Positions 40,375-48,615 of a DNA stretch of 64,000 bases are shown one piece after another. Origin of the DNA: Enorma massiliensis phI. GTDB taxonomy: Bacteria; Actinomycetota; Coriobacteriia; Coriobacteriales; Coriobacteriaceae. Within the stretch, counting starts at the first letter, position 1, and each line of letters begins with the position of its first letter. A model generated the notes under the pieces. The model was not told where the DNA came from. It saw nothing but the letters and a program-made list of their open reading frames with translations, and did no database searches. The position numbers and the translations under genes were made by a program. The DNA lies in the NCBI RefSeq assembly GCF_000311845.1, contig NZ_HE978574.1, positions 772,201 to 836,200 of the forward strand, in the 5' to 3' direction.

Positions 40375-40411
40375 GCCGGCGGGCCCGCCTTCCTTGGCAG
40401 GGCCCGCCGGC
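40375..40411. terminator. Bidirectional hairpin between convergent genes
   Basis: GCCGGCGGGCCC and GGGCCCGCCGGC (40375-40386 with 40400-40411) form a 12-bp perfect GC stem with a 13-base loop. It lies between the PARG-like gene and the convergent HdeD-like gene. T-runs are short. Confidence 0.6.
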
Positions 40412-40471
40412 GTATCTTGTGCGCCTTCTCTGCGAGGTCGCTATCCAGCCGGGCTATAGCCGGCTCGTGCA

Positions 40472-41062
40472 TCAGCGTTCGATGCGCTTGATCGAGACGC
40501 CCTCGACGATGAGGGTCGCTCCCGCCACGATGAGGTATGCTGCGAGCAGGTAGCTCAAGACCACGCTCGTGAAGAGCGGGGTGAGGGCAAGCACGACGCC
40601 GAGGATGATGTTCACGATGCCCATCACGGTGCCTGCCGATGATCCCTCAAGCTGGTAGTAGCGCATGCTCTGAGCGAAGGACAGGCGCTCGATGCCGGTC
40701 ATGATGAGCAGGAACGCGAGCAAGAAGCCGAGCGTGCTTGCGGTGAAGGACGCCGGCAGCGCGAAGAGGAGCACGCCGAGAAGCGCATTCAGGATGCCCG
40801 CGGCAAGCGTTGCCCCATTACGGAAGAAGGCAGGCGTTTGGATGTAGCTCGCAATGTTCGAGCCGCCGCGAACGATGAGCACGCCTGCGATGAGGCCCTG
40901 GATGAGGGCGTACATGCCGAGCGGCGCCACCGCGCTCGCGATGCCCGTGAGTACGAGCACGGCGCCGAGGGCGATCATCCAAGCCTTCGCGCTTCGAATC
41001 TTCTGGTTCCAGGTGTCGATGTATTCATTCACATAGTCGTGATCGGGGTCAAACCACTGCAT
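40472..41062 (-). CDS. HdeD/DUF308-family membrane protein
   Basis: This 196-aa protein has six hydrophobic segments arranged in three pairs, as in DUF308 proteins (AWMIALGAVLVLTGIASAVAP; GVLLFALPASFTAS; VLSYLLAAYLIVAGATLI). Glycine-rich helix ends (GVLIVRGGSNIA, GFLLAFLLIMTGIERL) are typical. E. coli HdeD is linked to acid resistance, but that role cannot be assumed here. The start at 41062 follows TAGGAGGAACA. Confidence 0.85.
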   Translation of the reverse strand: MQWFDPDHDYVNEYIDTWNQKIRSAKAWMIALGAVLVLTGIASAVAPLGMYALIQGLIAGVLIVRGGSNIASYIQTPAFFRNGATLAAGILNALLGVLLFALPASFTASTLGFLLAFLLIMTGIERLSFAQSMRYYQLEGSSAGTVMGIVNIILGVVLALTPLFTSVVLSYLLAAYLIVAGATLIVEGVSIKRIER

Positions 41063-41082
41063 TGTTCCTCCTACAAAAGAAG

Positions 41083-41111
41083 GCCTCCCAATCGTGAGTC
41101 GACTGGGAGGC
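41083..41111 (-). terminator. Leader hairpin upstream of the HdeD-like gene
   Basis: GCCTCCCA and TGGGAGGC (41083-41090 with 41104-41111) form an 8-bp stem followed, on the minus strand, by CTTCTTTT, 20 bases before the ribosome-binding site. It could be the terminator of upstream transcription or an attenuator. Confidence 0.5.
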
Positions 41112-41290
41112 ACGTTGTTATCACTCTTCTACCCTGCGGGGAGTAGGCTAAGCGCAGACGGCATAATCAGGCAGTTTTGGCTCGAGCTCCGCTATTTCTC
41201 CACGTTTGACGAATAGCGTACAGCTGTCAGCTCGAATCCGTTCCAGGCCCGGCTGCATGCAAGGTTCATCCGTTCATGAAGGCTGAGCGC

Positions 41291-42016
41291 TCAGCGCTTG
41301 CGCGAGCCCACGGCATAGGTGTAGCGGTCCGTGGCGATGTATTGCAGGTTTACGTAGACCACGGAGCTTGAGAGGTCGAGTACGGTCTCGGTGACCTTGA
41401 GGAGCGGTATGCCGGTTTCGGTGCCTAGGAGCGTGGCGAGTTCGTCGCTCGCCTCCTCGATGCCGAATTGGTCCTCGAAACCTCCCACCTCCGTTCCGCA
41501 GTGCTCGGCGATGGTGGAGAAGAGCGAGCGGTCCTCGAGCGGCGTTTCTAGAAGGAAACGGTACGCGAGGGGGAAGTAATCAAACTCCACGATGCAGGGG
41601 ACCCCGTCAACGAGCCGCAGGCGACGAATTTCGATGAGCTGGTCGTCGTCGGTGTTCAGCATCTGCTTGATCTGCGGGCTTGCGGCGCGCGTCTCGCAGC
41701 AGATGATGCGCGTGGAGGGCGCGCACCCGGTCTTGATGCAGGTTTCGGTGAAGCTGCCCGAGGTCAGCGTGCTTTCGACGTGAACCGTCGGGCGGACGAA
41801 GGCACCGCGCCCTTGGCGCTTGACAAGGTAGCCCTTCTCAACGAGGCGGCTGAGCGCGATGCGCACGGTAACGCGGCTCACACCGTACAGCGCGGAGAGC
41901 TCGTGCTCGGAGGGAATCTTCTCTCCCGGCGCATAGGTGCCGTGCTGGATGCGGTCGAGCAGGTCTGCCTCAACGCGTTCCTGGAGCGTGAGGGCGCAGG
42001 AATCCTTGGGGCACAC
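41291..42016 (-). CDS. GntR-family (HutC type, UTRA domain) regulator
   Basis: This 241-aa regulator has an N-terminal winged helix (DRIQHGTYAPGEKIPSEHELSALYGVSRVTVRIALSRLVEKGYLVKRQGRGAFV in parts) and a C-terminal UTRA ligand domain ending LLKVTETVLDLSSSVVYVNLQYIATDRY. It starts at a GTG (42016) after GGAGGAACC. It is divergent from the BtpA-PTS operon and is the obvious candidate to control it, with a phosphorylated sugar as ligand. The AT-rich intergenic region would hold the operators. Confidence 0.9.
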   Translation of the reverse strand: MCPKDSCALTLQERVEADLLDRIQHGTYAPGEKIPSEHELSALYGVSRVTVRIALSRLVEKGYLVKRQGRGAFVRPTVHVESTLTSGSFTETCIKTGCAPSTRIICCETRAASPQIKQMLNTDDDQLIEIRRLRLVDGVPCIVEFDYFPLAYRFLLETPLEDRSLFSTIAEHCGTEVGGFEDQFGIEEASDELATLLGTETGIPLLKVTETVLDLSSSVVYVNLQYIATDRYTYAVGSRKR

Positions 42017-42149
42017 GGTTCCTCCTTATCGGGTCGTTGGGCAAGGCAGGCTCATTGCTTCAATGGTATATCGCGAGCGGGGATGCGCATAGCGGCTTGC
42101 GGGGCGCATGTGCCGCCATGCAGGGGTTATCCAGCGACAAAGGGGGTTA

Positions 42150-42346
42150 AACATGCCGTTGACCTGTGATTTCACAACGCTCACGGAAGTATCTCGTTAA
42201 GCTTATATTAACTTGTTGTATTAGTTGCACTAAATCTTTATATTTCAAGAACACGCCTGTTGGCGTGCGATGGCCGAAGGGCGTGGGGCGCCGTGAGCGG
42301 CGGAGCGGAGGGCGCGCCCATGCCGGACGAGGAGGTGGTTCAGGTG
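42150..42346 (+). promoter_or_regulatory. AT-rich regulatory region of the PTS operon
   Basis: The segment 42165-42250 is unusually AT-rich. It contains AACTTGTTGTATTAGTTGCA and nearby TTATATTAAC and TTTATATTTC, which offer -10 boxes and a likely GntR site. The downstream leader is GC-rich and open to translation from 42320, but a GAGGAGGTG ribosome-binding site at 42330 favours the start at 42347. Confidence 0.45.
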
Positions 42347-43093
42347 ATGGACGCCAAAGGCTTCCTTTCGGTGTTCAAAGAGCGAAAGCCCGTTATGGCG
42401 ATGCTGCACCTTAAGGGAGAGACCCCGGATGAAGTCCTCGAGCGTGCGAAGCGCGAGCTCGACCTTTATATCGAGGGAGGGGTCGATGCGGTAATCGTGG
42501 AGGACTACTTCGGAACATACGGCGACATGCGCCGCGCGCTCGAGTACATCCGCGAGGCGAAGAGCGAAATCGTCTACGGCGTGAACTGCCTCAACATCGA
42601 TGCCATGGGCTTTGAGCTCGCTCAGGAGTTCGGTGCGGCGTTCGTCCAGCTCGACTCGGTGGTAGGCCACGTGAAGCCGCGCGACGAGGAGGCGCTCGAG
42701 GCGTTTCTCGACCTTTACCGCGGGCGCTACGACGGTTGCGTGCTCGGTGGGGTGCGCTTCAAGTACCAACCGGTGCTTTCGGACCGCACGCTCGAAGAGG
42801 ACCTCGCGATCGCGCGGGGGCGGTGCGACGCCGTAGCGGTGACGCAGGATGCAACAGGGCAGGAGACCTCGATCGATAAGATCCGCTCCTTCCGTGCGGG
42901 CTTAGGCGACTTCCCGCTCATCGTGGCCGCGGGCGTTACCCCCGAGAACGCGCGCGAGAGCTTGAAGATCGCGGACGGCGCGGTTGTGGGCAGCTATTTC
43001 AAGGACACCTATCACGATGACGGCGAGGTATCGCTCGATCACGTGCGCGCGATCATGGACGCGGTGCGCGCCGTGAGGGAGGAGACGGCATGA
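42347..43093 (+). CDS. BtpA/SgcQ-family TIM-barrel protein
   Basis: This 248-aa protein starts MDAKGFLSVFKERKPVMAM after GAGGAGGTG. It has the family pattern PVMAMLHLKG, YIEGGVDAVIVEDYFG, GVNCLNIDAM, FVQLDSVVGHVKP, DAVAVTQDATG and AAGVTPENARESLKIADGAVVGSYFK, with the phosphate-binding loop of TIM barrels near the C-terminus. In E. coli, SgcQ is encoded in a PTS cluster and the family is otherwise known as BtpA. It probably acts on a phosphorylated sugar delivered by the PTS that follows. It overlaps the IIB gene (ATGA). Confidence 0.8.
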   Translation: MDAKGFLSVFKERKPVMAMLHLKGETPDEVLERAKRELDLYIEGGVDAVIVEDYFGTYGDMRRALEYIREAKSEIVYGVNCLNIDAMGFELAQEFGAAFVQLDSVVGHVKPRDEEALEAFLDLYRGRYDGCVLGGVRFKYQPVLSDRTLEEDLAIARGRCDAVAVTQDATGQETSIDKIRSFRAGLGDFPLIVAAGVTPENARESLKIADGAVVGSYFKDTYHDDGEVSLDHVRAIMDAVRAVREETA

Positions 43094-43563
43094 TCAAGAT
43101 GACGCGCGTCGACCACCGGTTGCTCCACGGCCAGGTGGCATTTACCTGGATCAGGCAGGTGGGTGCCGACTGCATCCTCATTGCCAACGACGCGGTGGCC
43201 AAGGACGAGCTGCGCATGTCGGTGCTTCGCATGGCAAAGCCCCAGGGTGTGAAGCTCGTCATGAAGAGCGTGGACGATTCCATCAAGGCGCTTACGAGCG
43301 GCGTGACCGATAAGTACAACCTGTTCATCATCACCGAGAGCATCGAGGATGCCTGGCGCCTCTGCAAGGCCGTGCCGGCAATTCGCGAGCTCAATATCGG
43401 TGGCGTGAAGGTGGAGGACGGCAAGCGGCAGATCTCCGAGGCGGTGTTCGTCTCCGATGAGGAATGTGCGCGCATCCGCGAGCTCGACGCTGCCGGCGTG
43501 CACGTGTTCGTCCAGATGACGCCGAGCGAGCGCTCGGATGAGGCTATGAAGCTCATCGGATAG
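43090..43563 (+). CDS. PTS mannose/sorbose-family IIB component
   Basis: This 157-aa cytoplasmic subunit has the phosphorylation-site motif VDHRLLHGQV, with the active His14. Further family blocks are ANDAVAKDELRMSVLRMAKPQG and LNIGGVKVEDGKRQISEAVFVS. It takes the phosphoryl group from an EIIA, which is not encoded nearby, and transfers it to the sugar during transport. Its start overlaps the BtpA-like stop and the IIC gene follows by 13 bases. Confidence 0.93.
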   Translation: MIKMTRVDHRLLHGQVAFTWIRQVGADCILIANDAVAKDELRMSVLRMAKPQGVKLVMKSVDDSIKALTSGVTDKYNLFIITESIEDAWRLCKAVPAIRELNIGGVKVEDGKRQISEAVFVSDEECARIRELDAAGVHVFVQMTPSERSDEAMKLIG

Positions 43564-43576
43564 GGAGGAGAAATCC

Positions 43577-44356
43577 ATGGACAACCTGATGATGCAAACC
43601 GTATTCATTTTCTTCGTGTCCGCCTTCGGCTACTGCAACAGCTGCTTCAACAGCGCGCTGTTCAACCGCCCGCTCGTGCTCGGCGCGCTCACCGGCCTTG
43701 CGCTCGGCGATGTGGCGACCGGCTGCCAGGTGGGCGCCACGCTCGAGCTCGTGTACCTGGGCGCCCAGGCCATCGGTGCGAGCAACCCGCCTGACATGAC
43801 CTCCGGTTCCGTGATCGGCACCGCGTACGTGATCGCTGCGGGCACCGACGTTGCCGAGGCCGTGGCTATCGCCGTGCCGGTGTCGCTGCTCATGTCCATG
43901 TGGTCGAACTTCCTTATGGCGGTCGTCGGCCCCATCATGGCGGCGAAGGCGGACCAGTACGCGCTCGCTTGCAACCGTCGGGGCATCGACCTTATGCATT
44001 GGGGCTTCGTGCTCATCCAGGTCATCTCTGCTGCCGCCTTCTGCGCAGCCGGGTTCTATGTGGGCACCCAGGCCATCCAGGGCATCGTCGATTCCATCCC
44101 GGCCTTCATCACCGACGGGCTCAACTACGCCATGGGCATCATCCCGGCCATCGGCTTTGCGATGCTCGTGCGCATGATCATCTCCAAGAAGCTCGCGTGC
44201 TTCCTGTTCATGGGCTTCTTGCTCGTGGCGTACGGCGGGATGAACGTCGTGGGCGTTACCGCTGTCGCAGCGGTGATCGCCGCCGTGCTCGTGTTCAACA
44301 CCGGTCTCTTTGCGCCCACGCAGGTCGCATCCGATGTAGACGACAACGAGTTCTAA
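43577..44356 (+). CDS. PTS mannose/sorbose-family IIC component
   Basis: This 259-aa permease subunit has about seven hydrophobic segments and the family motifs RPLVLGALTGLALGDVATG and QVGATLELVYLGAQAIGAS. It forms the translocation channel with IID. The substrate cannot be inferred from the sequence. The start follows GGGAGGAGAAATCC. Confidence 0.93.
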   Translation: MDNLMMQTVFIFFVSAFGYCNSCFNSALFNRPLVLGALTGLALGDVATGCQVGATLELVYLGAQAIGASNPPDMTSGSVIGTAYVIAAGTDVAEAVAIAVPVSLLMSMWSNFLMAVVGPIMAAKADQYALACNRRGIDLMHWGFVLIQVISAAAFCAAGFYVGTQAIQGIVDSIPAFITDGLNYAMGIIPAIGFAMLVRMIISKKLACFLFMGFLLVAYGGMNVVGVTAVAAVIAAVLVFNTGLFAPTQVASDVDDNEF

Positions 44357-44395
44357 TCCCGCCTACTTGAGAAGACCGCGAAGGAGGTTTTCGCT

Positions 44396-45232
44396 ATGTC
44401 CGAAATCAAGATTGCGCCCGAGCGTAAGCTGACCGACCGCGACCTGCGCCGGGTGTTCTGGCGTTCCTGCATGCTCGACAGCTCATGGAACTATGAGCGG
44501 CAGCAGAACATCGGCTATTCGTTCGGTATCGTGCCGGTTATCGAGAAGGTTTACGAGCCCGGGAGCGAGAAGCAGAAGCGCGCTTACGCCCGCTCGCTCG
44601 ATTTCATGGCCATCACGCCGCAGCTCTCCACCCTCCTTATGGGGATTGATGCCGCCATGGAGGAGGAGAACGCTGCGAACGACGAGTTCGATGATTCTGC
44701 CATCACCGCTGTCAAGACCTCGCTCATGGGCCCGCTCGCCGGCATCGGCGACTCGCTCATCGCCGGTACGCTCCGCGTGATCGGCACCGGCATCGCCATC
44801 GGATTCGCCCAGCAGGGCAGCCCGCTCGGCGCCATCCTGCTGCTGCTCATCTTCAACATCCCCGGCCTGCTCATCCGCTGGTTCGGCCTGAAGTTCGGCT
44901 ACCAGTACGGATCGACGTTCATCACGGATGCCGCGAAGGGTGGCCTCATGGAGAAGGTCACGTTTGCGGTGAGCGTGGTGGGCCTTGCTGCCATCGGTGG
45001 CATGGTTGCGAGCTATGTGTCGCTCGACCTGTCGATGATCACCGTTGGTAGCGGCGACTTCGCGCAGCCGATTTCCGACTACTTCGACATGATCATGCCG
45101 TGCCTGCCCCAGCTCATCGTCTTCGGCTTCATGTACTGGATCATGGGCAAGAAGTTCAAGACCACGTGGGTGCTCGTGGGAACGATCGTTGTGTGCATCG
45201 CGGCCTGCTGGATTGGGTCAATGATGGCGTAA
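44396..45232 (+). CDS. PTS mannose/sorbose-family IID component
   Basis: This 278-aa subunit has the IID-specific N-terminus KLTDRDLRRVFWRSCMLDSSWNYERQQNIGY in parts and MGPLAGIGDSLIAGTLRVIGTGIAI. The C-terminal half has hydrophobic helices. It completes the IIB-IIC-IID set; the matching EIIA must be encoded elsewhere. The start follows GAAGGAGG. A long hairpin follows the stop. Confidence 0.93.
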   Translation: MSEIKIAPERKLTDRDLRRVFWRSCMLDSSWNYERQQNIGYSFGIVPVIEKVYEPGSEKQKRAYARSLDFMAITPQLSTLLMGIDAAMEEENAANDEFDDSAITAVKTSLMGPLAGIGDSLIAGTLRVIGTGIAIGFAQQGSPLGAILLLLIFNIPGLLIRWFGLKFGYQYGSTFITDAAKGGLMEKVTFAVSVVGLAAIGGMVASYVSLDLSMITVGSGDFAQPISDYFDMIMPCLPQLIVFGFMYWIMGKKFKTTWVLVGTIVVCIAACWIGSMMA

Positions 45233-45258
45233 AGCTGCATCGGGTTTTTGCTCCCGGC

Positions 45259-45353
45259 GGAAGGCCCCGAGGGTTCCTGCGCGTGTGGTCCTCGCTGTTC
45301 GGCGGAGCCGAACAGCTGCGGGAAACACGCTTCGGAACCCCTCGGGGCCTTCC
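45259..45353 (+). terminator. Divergent two-helix 3'-end element after PTS operon
   Basis: A 19-20-bp outer stem (45259-45277 with 45334-45353, one bulge) encloses CTGTTCGGC-GGA-GCCGAACAG (45295-45315). The linkers are TGCGCGTGTGGTCCTCG and CTGCGGGAAACACGC. GTCCTCG and CTGCGG match the minus-strand copies at 12.2 kb, while GCGTGT/ACACGC add a third helix. A partial repeat GCGGGAAACACGCTCCGGAA follows at about 45391. Confidence 0.6.
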
Positions 45354-45513
45354 TGCGTTCAAACCCATGGCGGGGGTGGGGTAAGTTGGCGCGGGAAACA
45401 CGCTCCGGAATCCCTTGCCTATTTGTTTAGGGCGACGTGCTCGGCAGGACGGTTGCCGGGATGCGGAGTAGTAGTATTGAGGGGCTGCGGATGCACAGGC
45501 GATGGGGGGCACG

Positions 45514-45876
45514 ATGGCGCGCATCTATATCAATCGGCTGAGCGCCCGGGAACGGGAGCAGCTTGTTGGGCGGAGGTTTTCGATCGATGAGCTCGAGATG
45601 CTGCACGCATCGCTTCTTCGGGGCCAGCGTGCGCGCATGAAGCGACTGCGTGTGCTCATGGTCGTACTGCCCTTGGGGTGCTTGGCGCTCGGTTCGATGA
45701 CCGCGAGCCTGGCGGGATGGACGGCGGCGGTGCTTGTCGCGACAGCTGCGATCCTCGTGATGGTGACTCTGTTGCTGCTGCTCACATGGTACTTGGCGGT
45801 TGGGCTCTACGCACGCCAGTTCAACGATGCTGTGGACGAAGGATATCCCGAGCTATTGGGGCGCCTCCACCTTTGA
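45514..45876 (+). CDS. Small two-helix membrane protein
   Basis: This 120-aa protein begins MARIYINRLSAREREQLVGRRF after a GGGGGG ribosome-binding site. A charged N-terminal region (1-48) is followed by two hydrophobic helices (about 50-72 and 75-97) and a short cytoplasmic tail. I do not recognise a family. It stands alone between the PTS operon and the convergent thiD gene. Confidence 0.6.
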   Translation: MARIYINRLSAREREQLVGRRFSIDELEMLHASLLRGQRARMKRLRVLMVVLPLGCLALGSMTASLAGWTAAVLVATAAILVMVTLLLLLTWYLAVGLYARQFNDAVDEGYPELLGRLHL

Positions 45877-45899
45877 TGACCGCCGATGCAGAGAAAAGC

Positions 45900-45931
45900 A
45901 GCCGACCCCGCTCGCTCAAGTGGGGTCGGCC
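45900..45931. terminator. Bidirectional terminator
   Basis: GCCGACCCC and GGGGTCGGC form a 9-bp stem around a 13-base loop between two convergent genes. It probably serves both the small membrane protein gene and thiD. Confidence 0.6.
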
Positions 45932-45961
45932 ACGTGTACCGTAACGCGAGTGTTGCAAAGA

Positions 45962-46777
45962 TCAGTATGCCCACATGTGGTCGACCGGCCCCGATCCGTG
46001 GCCCAGGTCGAGCCCCGCGGCGAGCGCCCCGGTGAGATACGTCTTCGCCTGGTCGATGGCTTCGGGGAGCGTCCGCCCCTGCGCAAGCCCGCAGGCTATG
46101 GCCGAGGAAAGCGTGCATCCGGTGCCATGGGTGTTCTCGGTGACCACGCGCTCGTGGCGGAACCAAGTGACCTCAGGCGCGTCGCCTGTGCCCGGGGATG
46201 GCTCTGCCAGCACATCGTTTGCATCGTTGACGTTGTGGCCACCTTTGACGAGGACGGCGCACCCGAACCGCTCGACCAGGGCCTGCGCTACGAGTGCTTG
46301 GTCTCGGCTGCTCTCGATGCTCATGCCGGAGAGAGCCTCGGCCTCCATGACGTTCGGCGTGATGACTGTCGCGAGGGGCAATAGCCGTTCGGTGAGCGCC
46401 TCGACGGCGTCTTCGCTTATGAGGCGAGCGCCCGACGTGGCAACCATGACGGGGTCGACCACGATGTTGACGGCGTTCCAGTATTTCAAACGTTCGGCGA
46501 TGGTTTCGATGATGGCGGCGGAAGAGACCATGCCGATCTTGACCGCTGCAGGGGGGATGTCTTCGAAGACGGCGTCGATCTGCTGCGCCACGAATTCCGG
46601 CGTGGCCTCCTGCACGGCACGCACGCCGGTCGTGTTCTGGGCGGTGAGCGCGGTGATGGCAGTTTCCGCGAAGAGGCGGTGGGCTGCGATGGTCTTGATA
46701 TCCGCCTGGATGCCCGCGCCGCCACTCGAATCAGAGCCAGCGATGGAAAGGACGGCGGGGATGGTTTTCGTCTGCAT
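45962..46777 (-). CDS. thiD: HMP/HMP-P kinase ThiD
   Basis: This 271-aa ribokinase-fold enzyme phosphorylates hydroxymethylpyrimidine and its phosphate. It has SIAGSDSSGGAGIQADIKTI, ALTAQNTTGV, VKIGMVSS, VVDPVMVATSG, TPNVMEAEALSG, VLVKGGH and the anion hole NTHGTGCTLSSAIA with the catalytic base Asp/Cys region. It lies last in the thiamine gene row but is separated from thiE by a strong terminator, so it probably has its own promoter. Confidence 0.96.
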   Translation of the reverse strand: MQTKTIPAVLSIAGSDSSGGAGIQADIKTIAAHRLFAETAITALTAQNTTGVRAVQEATPEFVAQQIDAVFEDIPPAAVKIGMVSSAAIIETIAERLKYWNAVNIVVDPVMVATSGARLISEDAVEALTERLLPLATVITPNVMEAEALSGMSIESSRDQALVAQALVERFGCAVLVKGGHNVNDANDVLAEPSPGTGDAPEVTWFRHERVVTENTHGTGCTLSSAIACGLAQGRTLPEAIDQAKTYLTGALAAGLDLGHGSGPVDHMWAY

Positions 46778-46887
46778 GGAGCCTCGCTTTCATTTGCGGC
46801 CGCGACATGCGGCTGGTCTTATTGTTCCCCATGGCGCGCGTCGAGCCCATCATGTATGCGAACCTTTTGCCCACGAACCAAAAAAGC

Positions 46888-46920
46888 ACCGAGAGGGTTA
46901 TTTCAGACCCTCTCGGTGCG
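46888..46920 (-). terminator. Rho-independent terminator after thiE
   Basis: On the minus strand GCACCGAGAGGG, an 8-9 base loop and CCCTCTCGGTGC are followed by TTTTTT. The stem is 12 bp and perfect. Confidence 0.92.
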
Positions 46921-46957
46921 AGGCGCGTGCCGCTTTTCGGGTGAGACGGCGTTTTGC

Positions 46958-47680
46958 CTAAAGGACCCGGTCGATTTCGGCGGCAAGCGCACGGGTCGCT
47001 GCCGGGATATCGTCGGCTGCGAAGATGGCGGAGACCACGGCGGCGCCATCGACGCCGGTATCGGCGAGCACATCGAGTGTTCCCGCGTGCAGGCCACCGA
47101 TGCCCACGACGGGGATGCTCACGGTGCTGCAGATCCGCGCGAGCTCGTCCTTGGTGACATCGACCGCGTCCGGCTTGGTGGGCGTGGGGATGAGCGCCCC
47201 GACGCCGAGGTAGTCCGCACCGGCTTCCTCGGCGGCACGGGCCTCCTCGACTGTCTGGGCAGAGACGCCGACGATGGCATCCGGTCCCAAGATGCGGCGC
47301 GCCTCGGCGCAGGCGGTGTCGCTTTGGCCCACGTGCACGCCGTCTGCGCCCGCGAGCTTCGCGGCCTCGACATCGTCGTCGATGAGGAAGGGAACTCGGT
47401 GGGCGCGGCAGATGGGAATGATGGTCTGGGCAAGCCCAACGATTTCCTCGGTAGAGGCGTGCTTCTCGCGCAGTTGCACGAAGGTCGCGCCGTTTTCAAC
47501 CACCTGCTCTACACACTCGGCGAGCGTGCGCTCGCCGAGCCAGGCGCTGTCGGTTACGGCGTAGAGGTGCATGCCGCGGCGGATATCTTCCGGCGACCAT
47601 GGCCCGCGCGAACAGGGGGCCTTTGTGGAGCATTCGGGGCTATGAGTCAAAACAGACCCGTCCCATATTGACTCAGCCAT
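46958..47680 (-). CDS. thiE: Thiamine-phosphate synthase ThiE with repeat-encoded N-terminus
   Basis: This 240-aa TIM-barrel enzyme joins HMP-PP and thiazole phosphate. Key motifs are LYAVTDSAWLG, VQLREKHAS, FLIDDDVEAA, GVHVGQSD, VGVSAQT and the phosphate loop IGGLHAGTL. The ATG at 47680 has GGAGCTC upstream and follows the thiM stop by one base. The first 36 residues precede the usual start region, and codons 2-13 are encoded by a copy of the TGAGTCA/GGGACGGG repeat (47643-47675). An internal ATG at 47572 (MHLYAVTD) would remove the extension but has a poor ribosome-binding site. Confidence 0.88.
   Translation of the reverse strand: MAESIWDGSVLTHSPECSTKAPCSRGPWSPEDIRRGMHLYAVTDSAWLGERTLAECVEQVVENGATFVQLREKHASTEEIVGLAQTIIPICRAHRVPFLIDDDVEAAKLAGADGVHVGQSDTACAEARRILGPDAIVGVSAQTVEEARAAEEAGADYLGVGALIPTPTKPDAVDVTKDELARICSTVSIPVVGIGGLHAGTLDVLADTGVDGAAVVSAIFAADDIPAATRALAAEIDRVL
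47643..47675. repeat. TGAGTCA/GGGACGGG repeat within the start of thiE
   Basis: This full 33-bp copy ends in TGAGTCA and TGACTCA and reads GGGACGGGTCTGTTTTGACT on the minus strand. It begins three codon positions after the thiE ATG and stays open in the thiE frame, giving AESIWDGSVLTHS. Confidence 0.8.
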
Positions 47681-47681
47681 G

Positions 47682-48515
47682 TTAGAGCTCCTCGACCTGG
47701 GCACCGTTCATGAGCTGGTCGGCCGTCATGTTATAGGCAGCGTCGATGAGGTAGGTGCGGAAGCTCGCGTTGCCGTCGAGCTCGCCCATGCGCCCCTCCG
47801 CGACTTCGCCTGCAAGGCCCCAACCGGCAATGGCGGCAGCGGTCGCCTCGAGCGCGTGCTCGGGGTTGGCCACCACGTAGGCGGCGATGATCGTGTCCAG
47901 CATGCAGCCCGTGCCCGTGATCTTGCCCATGATGGGGCGGCCGTTTCGCACGGCGAGGGCACGGTCGGCGGTGGCAACGAGGTCGATTGCCCCCGTCACG
48001 GCGACCACGCAGCCGAGCTTGGCGGCAAGCTCGCACACGATGGCGGCGACCTCGGCGAGGTTCTCGTCGGTCACGGCGTCGTCGGGGTTGGCGTCCACGC
48101 CGCGGGTTGCGGCTGCGGCGCCGGTAAGGGCCTTGATCTCGCTCATGTTGCCGCGAACGACGGTGACGGGCAGCTCGTCGATGAGCGCGGCGGCCGTCTC
48201 GGTGCGCATGGCGGAGGCGCCGGCGCCAACCGGATCGAGCACGATGGTATGGCCGAGCTCCCCGGCGACCTTGCCCGCCTTGTGCATGGTGGCAACGGTC
48301 CGGGCGTTCAGCGTGCCGATGTTGAGCACGAGGCCGCCGCAGATCTGCGTGATGGCGGGGGCGTCGTTCTCGTCGTCCGCCATGATGGGGGAGCCACCGC
48401 AGGCGAGCAGCGCGTTGGCGCAGTCGTTGACGGTGACGTAGTTGGTGATGCAGTGCACGAGCGGCGTCGTTGCGCGGACGTTCTCAAGTGCAGTGCCAAG
48501 CATGTTCTTATCCAT
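47682..48515 (-). CDS. thiM: Hydroxyethylthiazole kinase ThiM
   Basis: This 277-aa salvage kinase phosphorylates the thiazole of thiamine. It has PLVHCITNYVTVNDCANALLACGGSPIM (in parts), GLVLNIGTL, VLDPVGAGAS, RGNMSEIKAL and GKITGTGCMLD with the catalytic Cys. The start at 48515 follows AAAGGACTTCACC. A GTAA tetranucleotide run lies 10 bases further upstream. Its stop is one base from the thiE start. Confidence 0.96.
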   Translation of the reverse strand: MDKNMLGTALENVRATTPLVHCITNYVTVNDCANALLACGGSPIMADDENDAPAITQICGGLVLNIGTLNARTVATMHKAGKVAGELGHTIVLDPVGAGASAMRTETAAALIDELPVTVVRGNMSEIKALTGAAAATRGVDANPDDAVTDENLAEVAAIVCELAAKLGCVVAVTGAIDLVATADRALAVRNGRPIMGKITGTGCMLDTIIAAYVVANPEHALEATAAAIAGWGLAGEVAEGRMGELDGNASFRTYLIDAAYNMTADQLMNGAQVEEL

Positions 48516-48529
48516 GGTGAAGTCCTTTC

Positions 48530-48549
48530 TTACTTACTTACTTACTTAC
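48530..48549. repeat. Tetranucleotide repeat (TTAC)5 in the thiM leader
   Basis: Five perfect TTAC units (GTAA on the coding strand) end 2-3 bases before the thiM Shine-Dalgarno sequence. Such tracts change length by slippage and could alter translation or mRNA folding. Confidence 0.85.
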
Positions 48550-48615
48550 TGAAGCATCGTCGTCGACAAGGTGTTAGTGCGACGCTCGATCTCAGTGCCG
48601 ACAACGCCTTGCGGA

